A DNA stretch of 6,417 nt from Actinomycetes bacterium (lineage in GTDB: Bacteria; Actinomycetota; Acidimicrobiia; Acidimicrobiales; RAAP-2): NCBI GenBank assembly GCA_021781315.1, contig JAJXXB010000274.1, positions 1 to 6,417 of the forward strand, in the 5' to 3' direction. Below, in pieces: positions 1 through 6,112 of the stretch; the stretch's first letter is position 1, and each line of letters opens with the position of its first letter. A program made the position numbers and the translations under genes. The notes beneath the pieces are model-generated. The model did not search any database and was not told the origin of the DNA. It worked only from the letters and a program-made list of their open reading frames with translations.

Positions 1-83
1 CACACCGACGCCCGACGGGCCCAGCGCACGAGGTCCTCGATACGGCCGGTGAGGAAGTTGTGTTGCAGGTCTTCGAGAGCCAC
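1..83 (-). CDS. nuoB: NADH-quinone oxidoreductase subunit B, N-terminal fragment (runs off the left edge)
   Basis: NuoB is the peripheral-arm subunit of complex I that carries the N2 iron-sulfur cluster, the last electron carrier before quinone. Only the first 27 codons are present. Read from a GTG at 83-81 they give MALEDLQHNFLTGRIEDL followed by VRWARRASV. This is the typical actinobacterial NuoB start, with the LTGRIEDLV and W-R stretches ahead of the metal-binding core. The cluster cysteines would lie beyond the window. The GTG begins 3 bp after the nuoA stop (TAG at 89-87) and has no strong Shine-Dalgarno sequence, so translation is probably coupled to nuoA. The short fragment limits what can be said, but sequence and position after nuoA agree well. 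The frame stays open to the edge. Confidence 0.93.
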   Translation of the reverse strand, partial: MALEDLQHNFLTGRIEDLVRWARRASV

Positions 84-86
84 GCG

Positions 87-545
87 CTACGCCGCCGTCT
101 CGGACTCGGTGGTGGCACCGATGCGCACGATGGTCGACGAGCTCGTGCGCGCCGGCATGCCGGCGGTGAGGTGCTTGACCGGGCCCCAGGAGAGGGCGCC
201 CTCACTGATCAAGAAGAGCAACGCACCAAAGACGGTCACCGAGAAGGCGAGCACCTCGACCAGCCCGAAGGTGCCGAGCTGGCGGAAGACCACCGCGAAG
301 GGGTACATGAAGACCACCTCGATGTCGAAGATCACGAAGATCATCGCGACGAGGTAGAAGCGAACGGGGAACCGTTGCGGCGGCTCTACTTCGGGGACGA
401 TCCCGCACTCGTAGGGGGCGAGTTTCGCGTCGGATGGCCGTTTGTGGGGAGCCAGCAACGCTGACGCCACGAACGAGCCCGACGCGAACAACACCCCGAG
501 GAGGAGGAGTCCAAGTATCGGTAAGTACTGGTCCACGTCCATCAT
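87..545 (-). CDS. nuoA: NADH-quinone oxidoreductase subunit A
   Basis: NuoA is a small membrane subunit of proton-pumping complex I, lying where the membrane arm meets the quinone site. The 152-residue product has three hydrophobic helices (about residues 8-31, 62-86 and 95-114). The family signatures are clear: the helix 1-2 loop holds YECG (45-48), followed by RFPVRFYLVAMIFVIFDIE (58-76), with the conserved acidic residues D74 and E76 inside helix 2. The start is ATG at 545, with a second ATG in frame at 542. Neither has a good Shine-Dalgarno sequence; a GAGGGG lies too far upstream (about 19 nt). The usual length is near 120 residues, and the excess is a polar Ser/Thr-rich C-terminal tail (about 131-152). 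It is first in the visible operon, followed at once by nuoB, and is divergent from the reductase gene. The same frame stays open far upstream over the opposite gene, but only this part resembles a protein. Confidence 0.96.
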   Translation of the reverse strand: MMDVDQYLPILGLLLLGVLFASGSFVASALLAPHKRPSDAKLAPYECGIVPEVEPPQRFPVRFYLVAMIFVIFDIEVVFMYPFAVVFRQLGTFGLVEVLAFSVTVFGALLFLISEGALSWGPVKHLTAGMPARTSSSTIVRIGATTESETAA

Positions 546-599
546 TTCTACCAGACCGCGCACCCCCCTCAACTCGGACTCCACCAAGGTCCTTCGTCC

Positions 600-611
600 T
601 ATGCTGTCGCC
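600..611 (+). promoter_or_regulatory. Probable leaderless promoter (-10 element) of the reductase-ZIP operon
   Basis: A TATGCT hexamer (600-605) matches the bacterial -10 consensus TANNNT. It is followed by exactly 6 bp (GTCGCC) and then the GTG start at 612. That spacing would put transcription start on the first base of the start codon, an arrangement common in Actinobacteria. No Shine-Dalgarno sequence stands before this GTG, which fits. The -35 region is weak; the best candidate is CGGACT at 575-580, with a 19 bp spacer. This is inference from spacing only. Confidence 0.55.
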
Positions 612-1949
612 GTGCCTCAGCTCGCCGACCTCTCCTCGACCACGCCCCTCTTCGACGCCGTCATCGTCGGCGCGGGGCCGAGCGGCGCGGCGAGCGCCTA
701 CTGGCTCGCCGAGGCGGGCTGGTCGGTGTGTCTCATCGAGAAGAAGGAGTTCCCCCGCGAGAAGACCTGCGGCGACGGACTCACCCCACGGTCGGTGCAC
801 CAGCTCGCCGCGATGGGCCTCGAGCCCGCGGTCGCCGCCCACGGCCACCGCTACCACGGGCTTCGCGCCTTCGGCTTCGGCGCCTCGCTCGAGATGAACT
901 GGCCCGACCACGCGGTCTTTCCCAACTACGGCTACACCATCACGCGCTTCAACCTCGACGGTCTGGTCGCCAACGAAGCAGCCACCAAGGGCGCGACCGT
1001 ACTCACGGGTGTCGAGGCCGTCGGCCTCCTCGACGCCACAAACGCCCCCGAGGGTCACCTGCGCGGGGCGGCCGGGGTCGTGCTCTACGAGAAAGCGACG
1101 GGCACGCGCGCCGAGGTGCGCGGTCGCTACGTTATTGTCGCCGATGGGCAGAACTCGCGGCTCGGCCGCGAACTCGGCGTGCAACGCAACCGGCAGTGGC
1201 CGATGGGCATGGCGTTGCGCGGCTACTACTCGAGCGACCGATACGCCGAGCCGTGGATCGAGTCGCACCTGGACATCCGCGACCCCAGCGGCGAAGTCGT
1301 GCCGGGCTACGGGTGGATCTTCCCCCTCGGCGACGGCCGGGTGAACGTGGGCGTGGGCCTGCTCTCCACCGCCGGGGCCTGGAAGGGCGTCAACACGACC
1401 AAGCTCCAGGAGTACTTCGTCAGCCAGACCGCGGCCGCGTGGGGACTGAGTGAGGCGACGCGACTCAGCGTGCCCACCGGCGGCCGCCTGCCGATGGGCC
1501 TCGCGCGCGGACCGCACACGGGCGCCAACACCCTCGTCGTCGGCGACGCCGGCGGCTCGATCAACCCCTTCAACGGCGAGGGCATCGCCTACGGCTACGA
1601 GACGGGCCGGCTCGCGGCGGGGGTCGTCGCCGAAGCCCTGCTCGCCGACGACCCCGGTCACCTGGTCGCCTACGACGAGCGCCTCGAGTCCGCCTACGGT
1701 GAGTACTACAAGGTCGCGCGGGCCTTCGTGCGCCTGATCTCGGAACCCAAGATCCTCGCCGCGTGCGTCGGCGTCGGCATGCGGATCGAGCCGGTCATGC
1801 GCGAGGTGCTCGTCGTGATGGCGAACCTCATGCGCAACGACGAGCGCGGCCCGGGCGAACTCGCCTACCGCGCACTGGCGCGACTCGCCGACGTCGTGCC
1901 CGAACGCGCCTATTCGATGCTGCTCGGCGAGCACGGTAGCGAGGACTAG
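612..1949 (+). CDS. Geranylgeranyl reductase family FAD-dependent oxidoreductase (menaquinone reductase-like)
   Basis: A 445-residue flavoprotein of the geranylgeranyl reductase family, which saturates double bonds in isoprenoid chains. The N-terminal Rossmann fold has the FAD motif GAGPSG (20-25), with the acidic end of the second strand at E43. The family hallmark KTCGDGLTPR (51-60) follows. Further along are the ADG motif (177-179), YGWIFPLGDGRVNVGVGL (233-250) and the second FAD motif GDAGGSINPFNGEG (311-324). Length is normal for the family. The start is a GTG at 612, since no earlier in-frame start fits; it is probably leaderless. Its position beside nuoA recalls actinobacterial loci where such an enzyme, like mycobacterial MenJ, reduces an isoprene unit of menaquinone. 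I infer that substrate from context; lipid side chains or another isoprenoid are possible. The ZIP gene follows after 4 bp. Family membership is near certain, the substrate is not. Confidence 0.93.
   Translation: MPQLADLSSTTPLFDAVIVGAGPSGAASAYWLAEAGWSVCLIEKKEFPREKTCGDGLTPRSVHQLAAMGLEPAVAAHGHRYHGLRAFGFGASLEMNWPDHAVFPNYGYTITRFNLDGLVANEAATKGATVLTGVEAVGLLDATNAPEGHLRGAAGVVLYEKATGTRAEVRGRYVIVADGQNSRLGRELGVQRNRQWPMGMALRGYYSSDRYAEPWIESHLDIRDPSGEVVPGYGWIFPLGDGRVNVGVGLLSTAGAWKGVNTTKLQEYFVSQTAAAWGLSEATRLSVPTGGRLPMGLARGPHTGANTLVVGDAGGSINPFNGEGIAYGYETGRLAAGVVAEALLADDPGHLVAYDERLESAYGEYYKVARAFVRLISEPKILAACVGVGMRIEPVMREVLVVMANLMRNDERGPGELAYRALARLADVVPERAYSMLLGEHGSED
1941..1944 (+). promoter_or_regulatory. 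Ribosome binding site of the ZIP gene, inside the end of the reductase gene
   Basis: GAGG lies just before the reductase stop codon (TAG 1947-1949) and 9 nt ahead of the GTG at 1954. It supports that GTG as the start and suggests co-translation from a bicistronic mRNA. Confidence 0.55.
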
Positions 1950-1953
1950 GCAG

Positions 1954-2745
1954 GTGTCCTTCGTCAAGACCGTGGTCCTCGGCTTCATCGCCGGCGCCAC
2001 GATCGTCGCGGGGTTGCCGATCGGTCGGCTACGCAAGCCGGCCGAGCGCGTGCGCTCGTTCCTCAACGCCGTGGCGATCGGCGTGCTGCTGTTCCTCGTG
2101 GTGGACGTCTTCTCCAACGCCTACGCGCCGATCAAGGACGAGCTCCAGGCCCTGCACGACCATCGGGGCGGTTCGGTCGCCACGACGGTCACCGACGTGT
2201 TGCTACTGCTCGGTGGGGCGGCCGTGGGCCTGCTCAGCCTCGCGCTCTACCAGCGGTGGTCTCGACGCGGCCGTGCGGCGACCCCCTCGACGCCCACCTC
2301 GATGAGCCTCATGATCGCCTCGGGGATCGGGCTGCACAACTTCGGCGAGGGTCTCGCCATCGGCACCGCGTCCCACCTCGGGGCGATCGGGCTCTCGACG
2401 GTGCTCGTCATCGGGTTCGCGCTGCACAACGCCACGGAGGGCTTCGGTATCGTGAGCCCACTGGTGGGCGCGACCGACCGGCCGTCGTGGGCCTTCCTCG
2501 GACTCATGGCGTTGATCGGCGGCGGTCCGACGACCGTGGGCACCCTGGTGGGCTGGTGGTGGTCGTCGCCGACGCTCGGGATCGTCTTCCTCTCCCTCGC
2601 CGGCGGTTCGATCATCTTCGTCATCAGCCAGCTGCTCTTCGTGGCCGGGCGCAGCCGGCACCAGACGACGATCTTCGTCGGGATCACCGTCGGGCTGCTC
2701 GCGGGTTTCCTCACCGACATCGTGGTCGCGATCGCCGGCGGCTAG
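1954..2745 (+). CDS. ZIP-family divalent metal transporter
   Basis: A 263-residue integral membrane protein of the ZIP family (ZupT/GufA-like), which moves divalent metals such as zinc, iron or manganese into the cytoplasm. Eight hydrophobic segments are visible at about 5-24, 37-55, 79-99, 117-137, 145-168, 178-200, 206-230 and 239-260, the standard ZIP count. Both metal-site helices are present: GLHNFGEGLAIG around H128, N129 and E132 in helix 4, and ALHNATEGFGI around H158, N159 and E162 in helix 5. The Pro of the usual HNxPEG motif is Gly in the first and Thr in the second; as I recall, a prokaryotic subgroup shares this. The loop after helix 3 is short and basic with no histidine-rich stretch; a small HDH (68-70) sits before helix 3. 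The GTG start is fixed by GAGG at 1941-1944. It follows the reductase by 4 bp, so the two are probably one operon. The metal cannot be told from sequence, and I see no metal-regulator operator. Confidence 0.9.
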   Translation: MSFVKTVVLGFIAGATIVAGLPIGRLRKPAERVRSFLNAVAIGVLLFLVVDVFSNAYAPIKDELQALHDHRGGSVATTVTDVLLLLGGAAVGLLSLALYQRWSRRGRAATPSTPTSMSLMIASGIGLHNFGEGLAIGTASHLGAIGLSTVLVIGFALHNATEGFGIVSPLVGATDRPSWAFLGLMALIGGGPTTVGTLVGWWWSSPTLGIVFLSLAGGSIIFVISQLLFVAGRSRHQTTIFVGITVGLLAGFLTDIVVAIAGG

Positions 2746-2751
2746 GCGCCG

Positions 2752-3846
2752 CTAGAGGGCGGCCCCGCCGCCCCCGTCGTCGATGCGCGTCTTGATCGTG
2801 CCGACCAGTTGGCTGAGCAGGGGCCGACTCGCGCGCCAGGAGGGCACGAGTGCACTCAGCGTGACCTCGTAGTGGCCACCGGCGACCACGACGACCACGA
2901 GTGAATAGGTGGTCGACACGCCCGGCAGCGCCACGCGCACGACCCCGCCGCGGGCCCAGCCCTTGGCGTAGGTGACCGGCGTCCAGTCGATGCCTCGAGG
3001 ACTCGTCGTCACCTGGCTCGCGTACTCGCTCAGCAGGATCGTCGCGTTGGCCGCCACGAAGCAGGCACCGAAGTCGGCCCTTGACATCTCGGCGACGTCG
3101 CGTCGGACCATACCGGTGGTGCGGTAGTACTGGGAGGTCGTGGCGACCTCGGTCTCGGCGGGGATGAGCACGTGGAAGATGGGCGAGCTGACCTGGACGT
3201 CGGGCGACTGGCCGGCGGCGCCGAAGACCCGATCCGAGGTGTTGGTCACCCCGAGGCACCGCTGGAACTGTGAGGTGACGACCGGGGCCACCACGTTCAC
3301 CGCGGGCGTCGTCGTCGAGGTCGAGGTGATCACCCGCCCGGCCGGGGGCACGAGGTAGGAGAGGTAACCCGTCTGCAGCGTCGCCCACCCCACGGGCAGG
3401 TCGCTCACGGTGAGGTTGGCCTGGCGCGCGTCGGCACTCTCAACGTCGATGCCGGGACCGCCGGCGAGGAGGGCGGCGATCACGCCACCGAGCGAGGCGA
3501 CGAGCACCACGAGGGCGATCACGACCGCGCCGGCGCGGCGCCGGTGGCGCGCTACGGCGCCGCCGTGGGCGAGCACCAGGGCGCGCAACTCCTCGTACTC
3601 CTCGAGGCCCCGGCGACGCCACTCGTAACGCACGCCCCCGACGCTCGCGCAAAAGCGCAGCGTCGAACCAGTACGGCTGAGCGAGAGGTCGATGAGCTCG
3701 GACCACGGCGTCTGCCAGGCCACGGGGTAGACGCCCGCCAGCTGGGTCAGCCCGTCGTCGTCGAACAGTAGGGTCACCGGCGCGGTCGGTCCGTGGGGCA
3801 CGAAGCTCGGGCGCACCGACCAGCCCGGCGAGGTCACGGGCTCCAT
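2752..3846 (-). CDS. Single-pass membrane protein of unknown function, coupled to hemL
   Basis: I do not recognise this 364-residue protein. It has three parts. Residues 1-95 are soluble, with alternating strands, a conserved-looking W (44, 48) and a final helix LEEYEELRALVL (81-92); this pattern resembles bacterial PH-like domains. A basic RHRRR (100-104) precedes one membrane helix (about 106-129), so by the positive-inside rule the N-terminus is cytoplasmic. Residues 130-364 would be outside, starting with a DLPVGW motif (149-154) and a Ser/Thr-rich linker (173-180). That domain has only two cysteines, C197 (QRCLGV) and C262 (FGACFV), a likely disulfide. DLPxGW followed by CLGV recalls secreted actinobacterial proteins of unknown function; this is from memory. 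The ATG at 3846 overlaps the hemL TGA by one base; a GTG at 3849 would give a four-base overlap. Translation is probably coupled to hemL. No heme-binding CXXCH is present. Confidence 0.8.
   Translation of the reverse strand: MEPVTSPGWSVRPSFVPHGPTAPVTLLFDDDGLTQLAGVYPVAWQTPWSELIDLSLSRTGSTLRFCASVGGVRYEWRRRGLEEYEELRALVLAHGGAVARHRRRAGAVVIALVVLVASLGGVIAALLAGGPGIDVESADARQANLTVSDLPVGWATLQTGYLSYLVPPAGRVITSTSTTTPAVNVVAPVVTSQFQRCLGVTNTSDRVFGAAGQSPDVQVSSPIFHVLIPAETEVATTSQYYRTTGMVRRDVAEMSRADFGACFVAANATILLSEYASQVTTSPRGIDWTPVTYAKGWARGGVVRVALPGVSTTYSLVVVVVAGGHYEVTLSALVPSWRASRPLLSQLVGTIKTRIDDGGGGAAL
2757..2773 (+). terminator. GC stem-loop just after the ZIP gene, possible terminator
   Basis: GGGCGGC (2757-2763) and GCCGCCC (2767-2773) form a perfect 7 bp GC-only stem with a 3 nt loop, starting 11 bp after the ZIP stop. 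No T-tract follows, so it is not a classical intrinsic terminator. Hairpins without a U-tail are, however, often proposed as terminators in Actinobacteria. The same bases encode the Gly/Ala end of the opposing gene, which could explain the symmetry by composition alone. Confidence 0.33.
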
Positions 3847-5123
3847 CACGTCGCGGCGACGACGCCGGCCGCCTCGCCGGCCGCCTCGACGGCGCGCGCG
3901 AGTTCCGCGTCGCCGTGGGCCATGGAGACGAAGAGGATCTCGTAGGCCCCCGGGGCGAGCGCGACGCCGCGTTCGAGCATCGCGTGGAAGAAGCCCGGGT
4001 AGAGCCCGTTGTCACCGATCGCCTTGGCACCGGTGAAGTCGGCCGGCGCCTCGAGCGGCTCGCGCGAGAGGTAGAGACCGAGCAACGGTCCCACCCGCGG
4101 GGCGACCGCGTAGAGGCCCGCGGCGGTGATCGCCTCGACGAGCGCGGTGGCGAAGCCCGCCACGCGGTCGCTCAGTTGCTCGTAGTGCGCGGGCGTGACG
4201 AGTTCGAGCACCGTCGAGCCCGCCGCCGTCGCGAGCGGGTTGCCCGACAGGGTGCCCGCCTGGTACACGGGTCCGTCCGGCGCGAGTGACGCGAGCAACG
4301 CGGCCGAGCCGCCGAAGGCCCCCACGGGTAGTCCCCCGCCGATCACCTTGCCGAAGCACCAGAGGTCCGGCGTCACGCCGAAGTGGCTCGAGGCGCCGGC
4401 GTAGTCGAGTCGAAAGCCGGTGATGACCTCGTCGAAGATGAGCAGAGCCCCCACCCGGTCACAGGCGGCGCGCAGCTCGGCGAGGAAGCCGTCGCGCGGC
4501 GCGACGAGATTCATGTTGGCCGCGACGGGCTCGACCAGCACGGCGGCGACCGTCTCGTCGAGCTCGGGCACGACGTTGTAGGGCGCGACCGTCGTGTCGG
4601 CGACCGCCCCGGCCGTCACCCCGGCCGAGCCGGGCAGCCCCAGTTGGGCGACGCCGCTGCCCCCGGCGACGAGCAGCGCGTCGGAGTGGCCGTGGTAGCA
4701 GCCGTCGAACTTGACCACGCGGCTGCGCCCCGTGGCGCCCCGCGCCAGGCGCACCGCGCTCATCACGGCCTCGGTGCCCGAGGAGACGAAGCGCACCTGT
4801 TCGAGACCGGGCACACGCGCGCACAAGAGCTCGGCGAGGCGCACCTCACCCGGCGTCGGGGCCCCGAACGTCGTACCGAGCGCGACGGCCTCGGTGAGCG
4901 CCGAGACGACCGCGGGGTGGGCGTGACCGAGCAGGGAGGCCCCGTAGGACTGGACGAAGTCGAGGTAGCGCCGACCCTCGACGTCGACGACGTAGGCACC
5001 CTCGCCGCGCACGACGGTGTAGGGCGTGCCACCGACCGAGCGGAAGCTGCGCACCGGCGAGTCGACGCCCCCGGGTATGACCCGAAGCGCCCGGTCGAAC
5101 CAGTCCTGGTTGGTCGCGCTCAT
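3846..5123 (-). CDS. hemL: Glutamate-1-semialdehyde 2,1-aminomutase
   Basis: HemL converts glutamate-1-semialdehyde to 5-aminolevulinate, using PLP or PMP in the cytoplasm; it is the last step of the C5 route into tetrapyrroles. The 425-residue length is typical. Fold type I aminotransferase features are in order: IPGGVDSPVRSF (16-27), LLGHAHP (64-70), the cofactor phosphate loop SSGTEA (114-119), YHGH (143-146), FDEVITGFR (230-238) with D231 facing the pyridine nitrogen, and FGKVIGGGLPVGA (257-269) with Schiff-base lysine K259. QAGTLSGNPLA (288-298) completes the active site. The frame stays open upstream to 5291, but ATG 5123 gives the normal HemL N-terminus (MSATNQDWFDRA) and a classic ATGA overlap with the hemB stop. 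An ornithine- or GABA-type aminotransferase is unlikely given the specific GGVDSPVR start. The last residues carry a small tandem duplication (EAAGEAAG). Translation is probably coupled to hemB. Confidence 0.97.
   Translation of the reverse strand: MSATNQDWFDRALRVIPGGVDSPVRSFRSVGGTPYTVVRGEGAYVVDVEGRRYLDFVQSYGASLLGHAHPAVVSALTEAVALGTTFGAPTPGEVRLAELLCARVPGLEQVRFVSSGTEAVMSAVRLARGATGRSRVVKFDGCYHGHSDALLVAGGSGVAQLGLPGSAGVTAGAVADTTVAPYNVVPELDETVAAVLVEPVAANMNLVAPRDGFLAELRAACDRVGALLIFDEVITGFRLDYAGASSHFGVTPDLWCFGKVIGGGLPVGAFGGSAALLASLAPDGPVYQAGTLSGNPLATAAGSTVLELVTPAHYEQLSDRVAGFATALVEAITAAGLYAVAPRVGPLLGLYLSREPLEAPADFTGAKAIGDNGLYPGFFHAMLERGVALAPGAYEILFVSMAHGDAELARAVEAAGEAAGVVAAT
3863..3886. repeat. Two perfect 12 bp tandem copies at the 3' end of hemL
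   Basis: CGCCGGCCGCCT occurs twice in a row, at 3863-3874 and 3875-3886. It encodes the doubled EAAG near the HemL C-terminus (about residues 413-420). The copies are identical and in frame, as expected of a slippage duplication in a tolerant C-terminal helix. The unit contains the palindrome GCCGGC. Confidence 0.85.
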
Positions 5124-6100
5124 CGCTGGAGCACGCGGGCGATCTCGCCCGCGAAGTAGGTGAGCACGAAGTCCGCCCCGGCGCGGCGCACCGCGGTCAA
5201 TTGCTCGAGTGCGACAGCCGTGCCATCGATCCAGCCGTTCGCGGCCGCGGCCTTGACCATCGCGTACTCGCCGCTCACGTGGTACGCGCACAGGGGCACG
5301 TCGAGCTCACGGCGCAGGTCGCTCAAGACGTCCAGGTAGGTCATGGCGGGCTTGACCATCACGATGTCGGCCCCCTCGGCGACGTCGGCACGCGCCTCGC
5401 GCAGTGCCTCGCGACGGTTGCGCGAGTCCTGCTGGTAGCCCCGTCGGTCCCCGCCGTCGGCGATCGACACGTCCACCGCGTCGCGGAACGGCCCGTAGAG
5501 TCCGCTCGCGTACTTCGCCGCGTAGGCGAGGACGACGGTCTCGGTGAAGCCCTCGTCGTCCAGGGCCCGGCGGATCGCGCCGACCTGGCCGTCCATCATG
5601 CCGCTCGGGGCCACGATCGCGGCCCCGGCGCGCGCCTGCTCGACGGCGGTACGCGCGTAGAGCGGCAGGGTCGCGTCGTTGTCCACCGTGCCGTCGGGGC
5701 GAACCAGCCCGCAGTGGCCGTGCGAGGTGTACTCGTCCAGGCACAGGTCGGCCATCACCACGAGGTCGTCGCCCACCTCGTCGCGCACCGCGCGCAGGGC
5801 CACCTGGACGATCCCGTCAGGGTCGTAGGCGCCGCTGCCGACCTCGTCCTTGGTCGACGGCACCCCGAAGAGGATGACCCCGCCCACGCCGAGCTCACCC
5901 AGGGCGCGCACCTCGGCGACCAGGGAATCGAGTGTGTGCTGGAACTGGCCCGCCAGTGAGGGGATGGGGACTGGCTCGTCGCGGCCCTCGGCGACGAAGA
6001 GGGGTGCGACGAGGTCGTCGGGAGCGAGGGACGTCTCGGCGACGAGCTGGCGCAGGGCGGCCGTGCGCCGGAGCCGACGGGGACGTTCAGTGGGGAACAC
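5120..6100 (-). CDS. hemB: Delta-aminolevulinic acid dehydratase (porphobilinogen synthase)
   Basis: HemB condenses two 5-aminolevulinate molecules to porphobilinogen in the cytoplasm. The 326-residue product has the normal length and TIM-barrel pattern. Both Schiff-base lysines are visible: K196 in AYAAKYASGLYGPFRDA (192-208) and K250 in IVMVKPAMTYLD (246-257). YQQDSRNRREALRE (222-235) matches the usual YQMDPANRREALRE, and CAYHVSGEYAM (271-281) is conserved. The metal segment CLDEYTSHGHCG (120-131) keeps C120 and C130, but the middle position is D122 where zinc enzymes such as E. coli's have Cys. This is a mixed form between the Cys-Cys-Cys zinc type and the Ala-Asp-Asp type. The start is a GTG at 6100, 9 bp after the hemD stop, giving the expected short N-terminal arm (FPTERPRRLRR). 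Its stop overlaps the hemL start (ATGA, 5123-5120). Confidence 0.97.
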   Translation of the reverse strand: MFPTERPRRLRRTAALRQLVAETSLAPDDLVAPLFVAEGRDEPVPIPSLAGQFQHTLDSLVAEVRALGELGVGGVILFGVPSTKDEVGSGAYDPDGIVQVALRAVRDEVGDDLVVMADLCLDEYTSHGHCGLVRPDGTVDNDATLPLYARTAVEQARAGAAIVAPSGMMDGQVGAIRRALDDEGFTETVVLAYAAKYASGLYGPFRDAVDVSIADGGDRRGYQQDSRNRREALREARADVAEGADIVMVKPAMTYLDVLSDLRRELDVPLCAYHVSGEYAMVKAAAANGWIDGTAVALEQLTAVRRAGADFVLTYFAGEIARVLQR

Positions 6101-6112
6101 GCGCCAAGCCTA
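6101..6112 (-). promoter_or_regulatory. Possible internal -10 element before hemB, overlapping the hemD stop
   Basis: On the minus strand TAGGCT (6112-6107) fits TANNNT and lies exactly 6 bp ahead of the hemB GTG at 6100. This is the same spacing as at the reductase gene on the plus strand. Its TAG is also the hemD stop codon. No clear -35 is visible, and the AGG within it could instead act as a weak Shine-Dalgarno sequence 8 nt from the GTG. Either a leaderless internal promoter or a plain operon junction is possible. Confidence 0.3.

Noticed and set aside
60..464. A 134-codon plus-strand open frame opposite nuoA.
   Set aside because: Its Glu/Asp/His-rich translation is the reverse of a conserved membrane protein and matches nothing I know.
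546..2117. The nuoA frame stays open on the minus strand far upstream, across the whole reductase gene, giving a 676-codon frame.
   Set aside because: Only the last 152 codons look like a protein. The rest is low-complexity Arg/Ala/Gly/Val/Glu/His sequence antisense to a clear flavoprotein gene, as expected when GC-rich DNA has few stops.
2875..2900. Repetitive GACCAC/GACGAC run.
   Set aside because: It encodes a run of valines in a predicted beta strand of the membrane protein; codon bias explains it.
4383..5159. A 258-codon plus-strand open frame opposite hemL.
   Set aside because: Its translation is rich in Gly, Arg, Asp and His with no motif, and it lies antisense to a well-conserved enzyme.
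5124..5291. A longer hemL starting upstream at 5291.
   Set aside because: The extra 56 residues are Arg-rich and lie within the end of hemB. ATG 5123 gives the normal N-terminus and an ATGA overlap.
5201..5959. A 252-codon plus-strand open frame opposite hemB.
   Set aside because: Same antisense pattern: rich in His, Val, Gly and Arg, no domain signature, no ribosome site.
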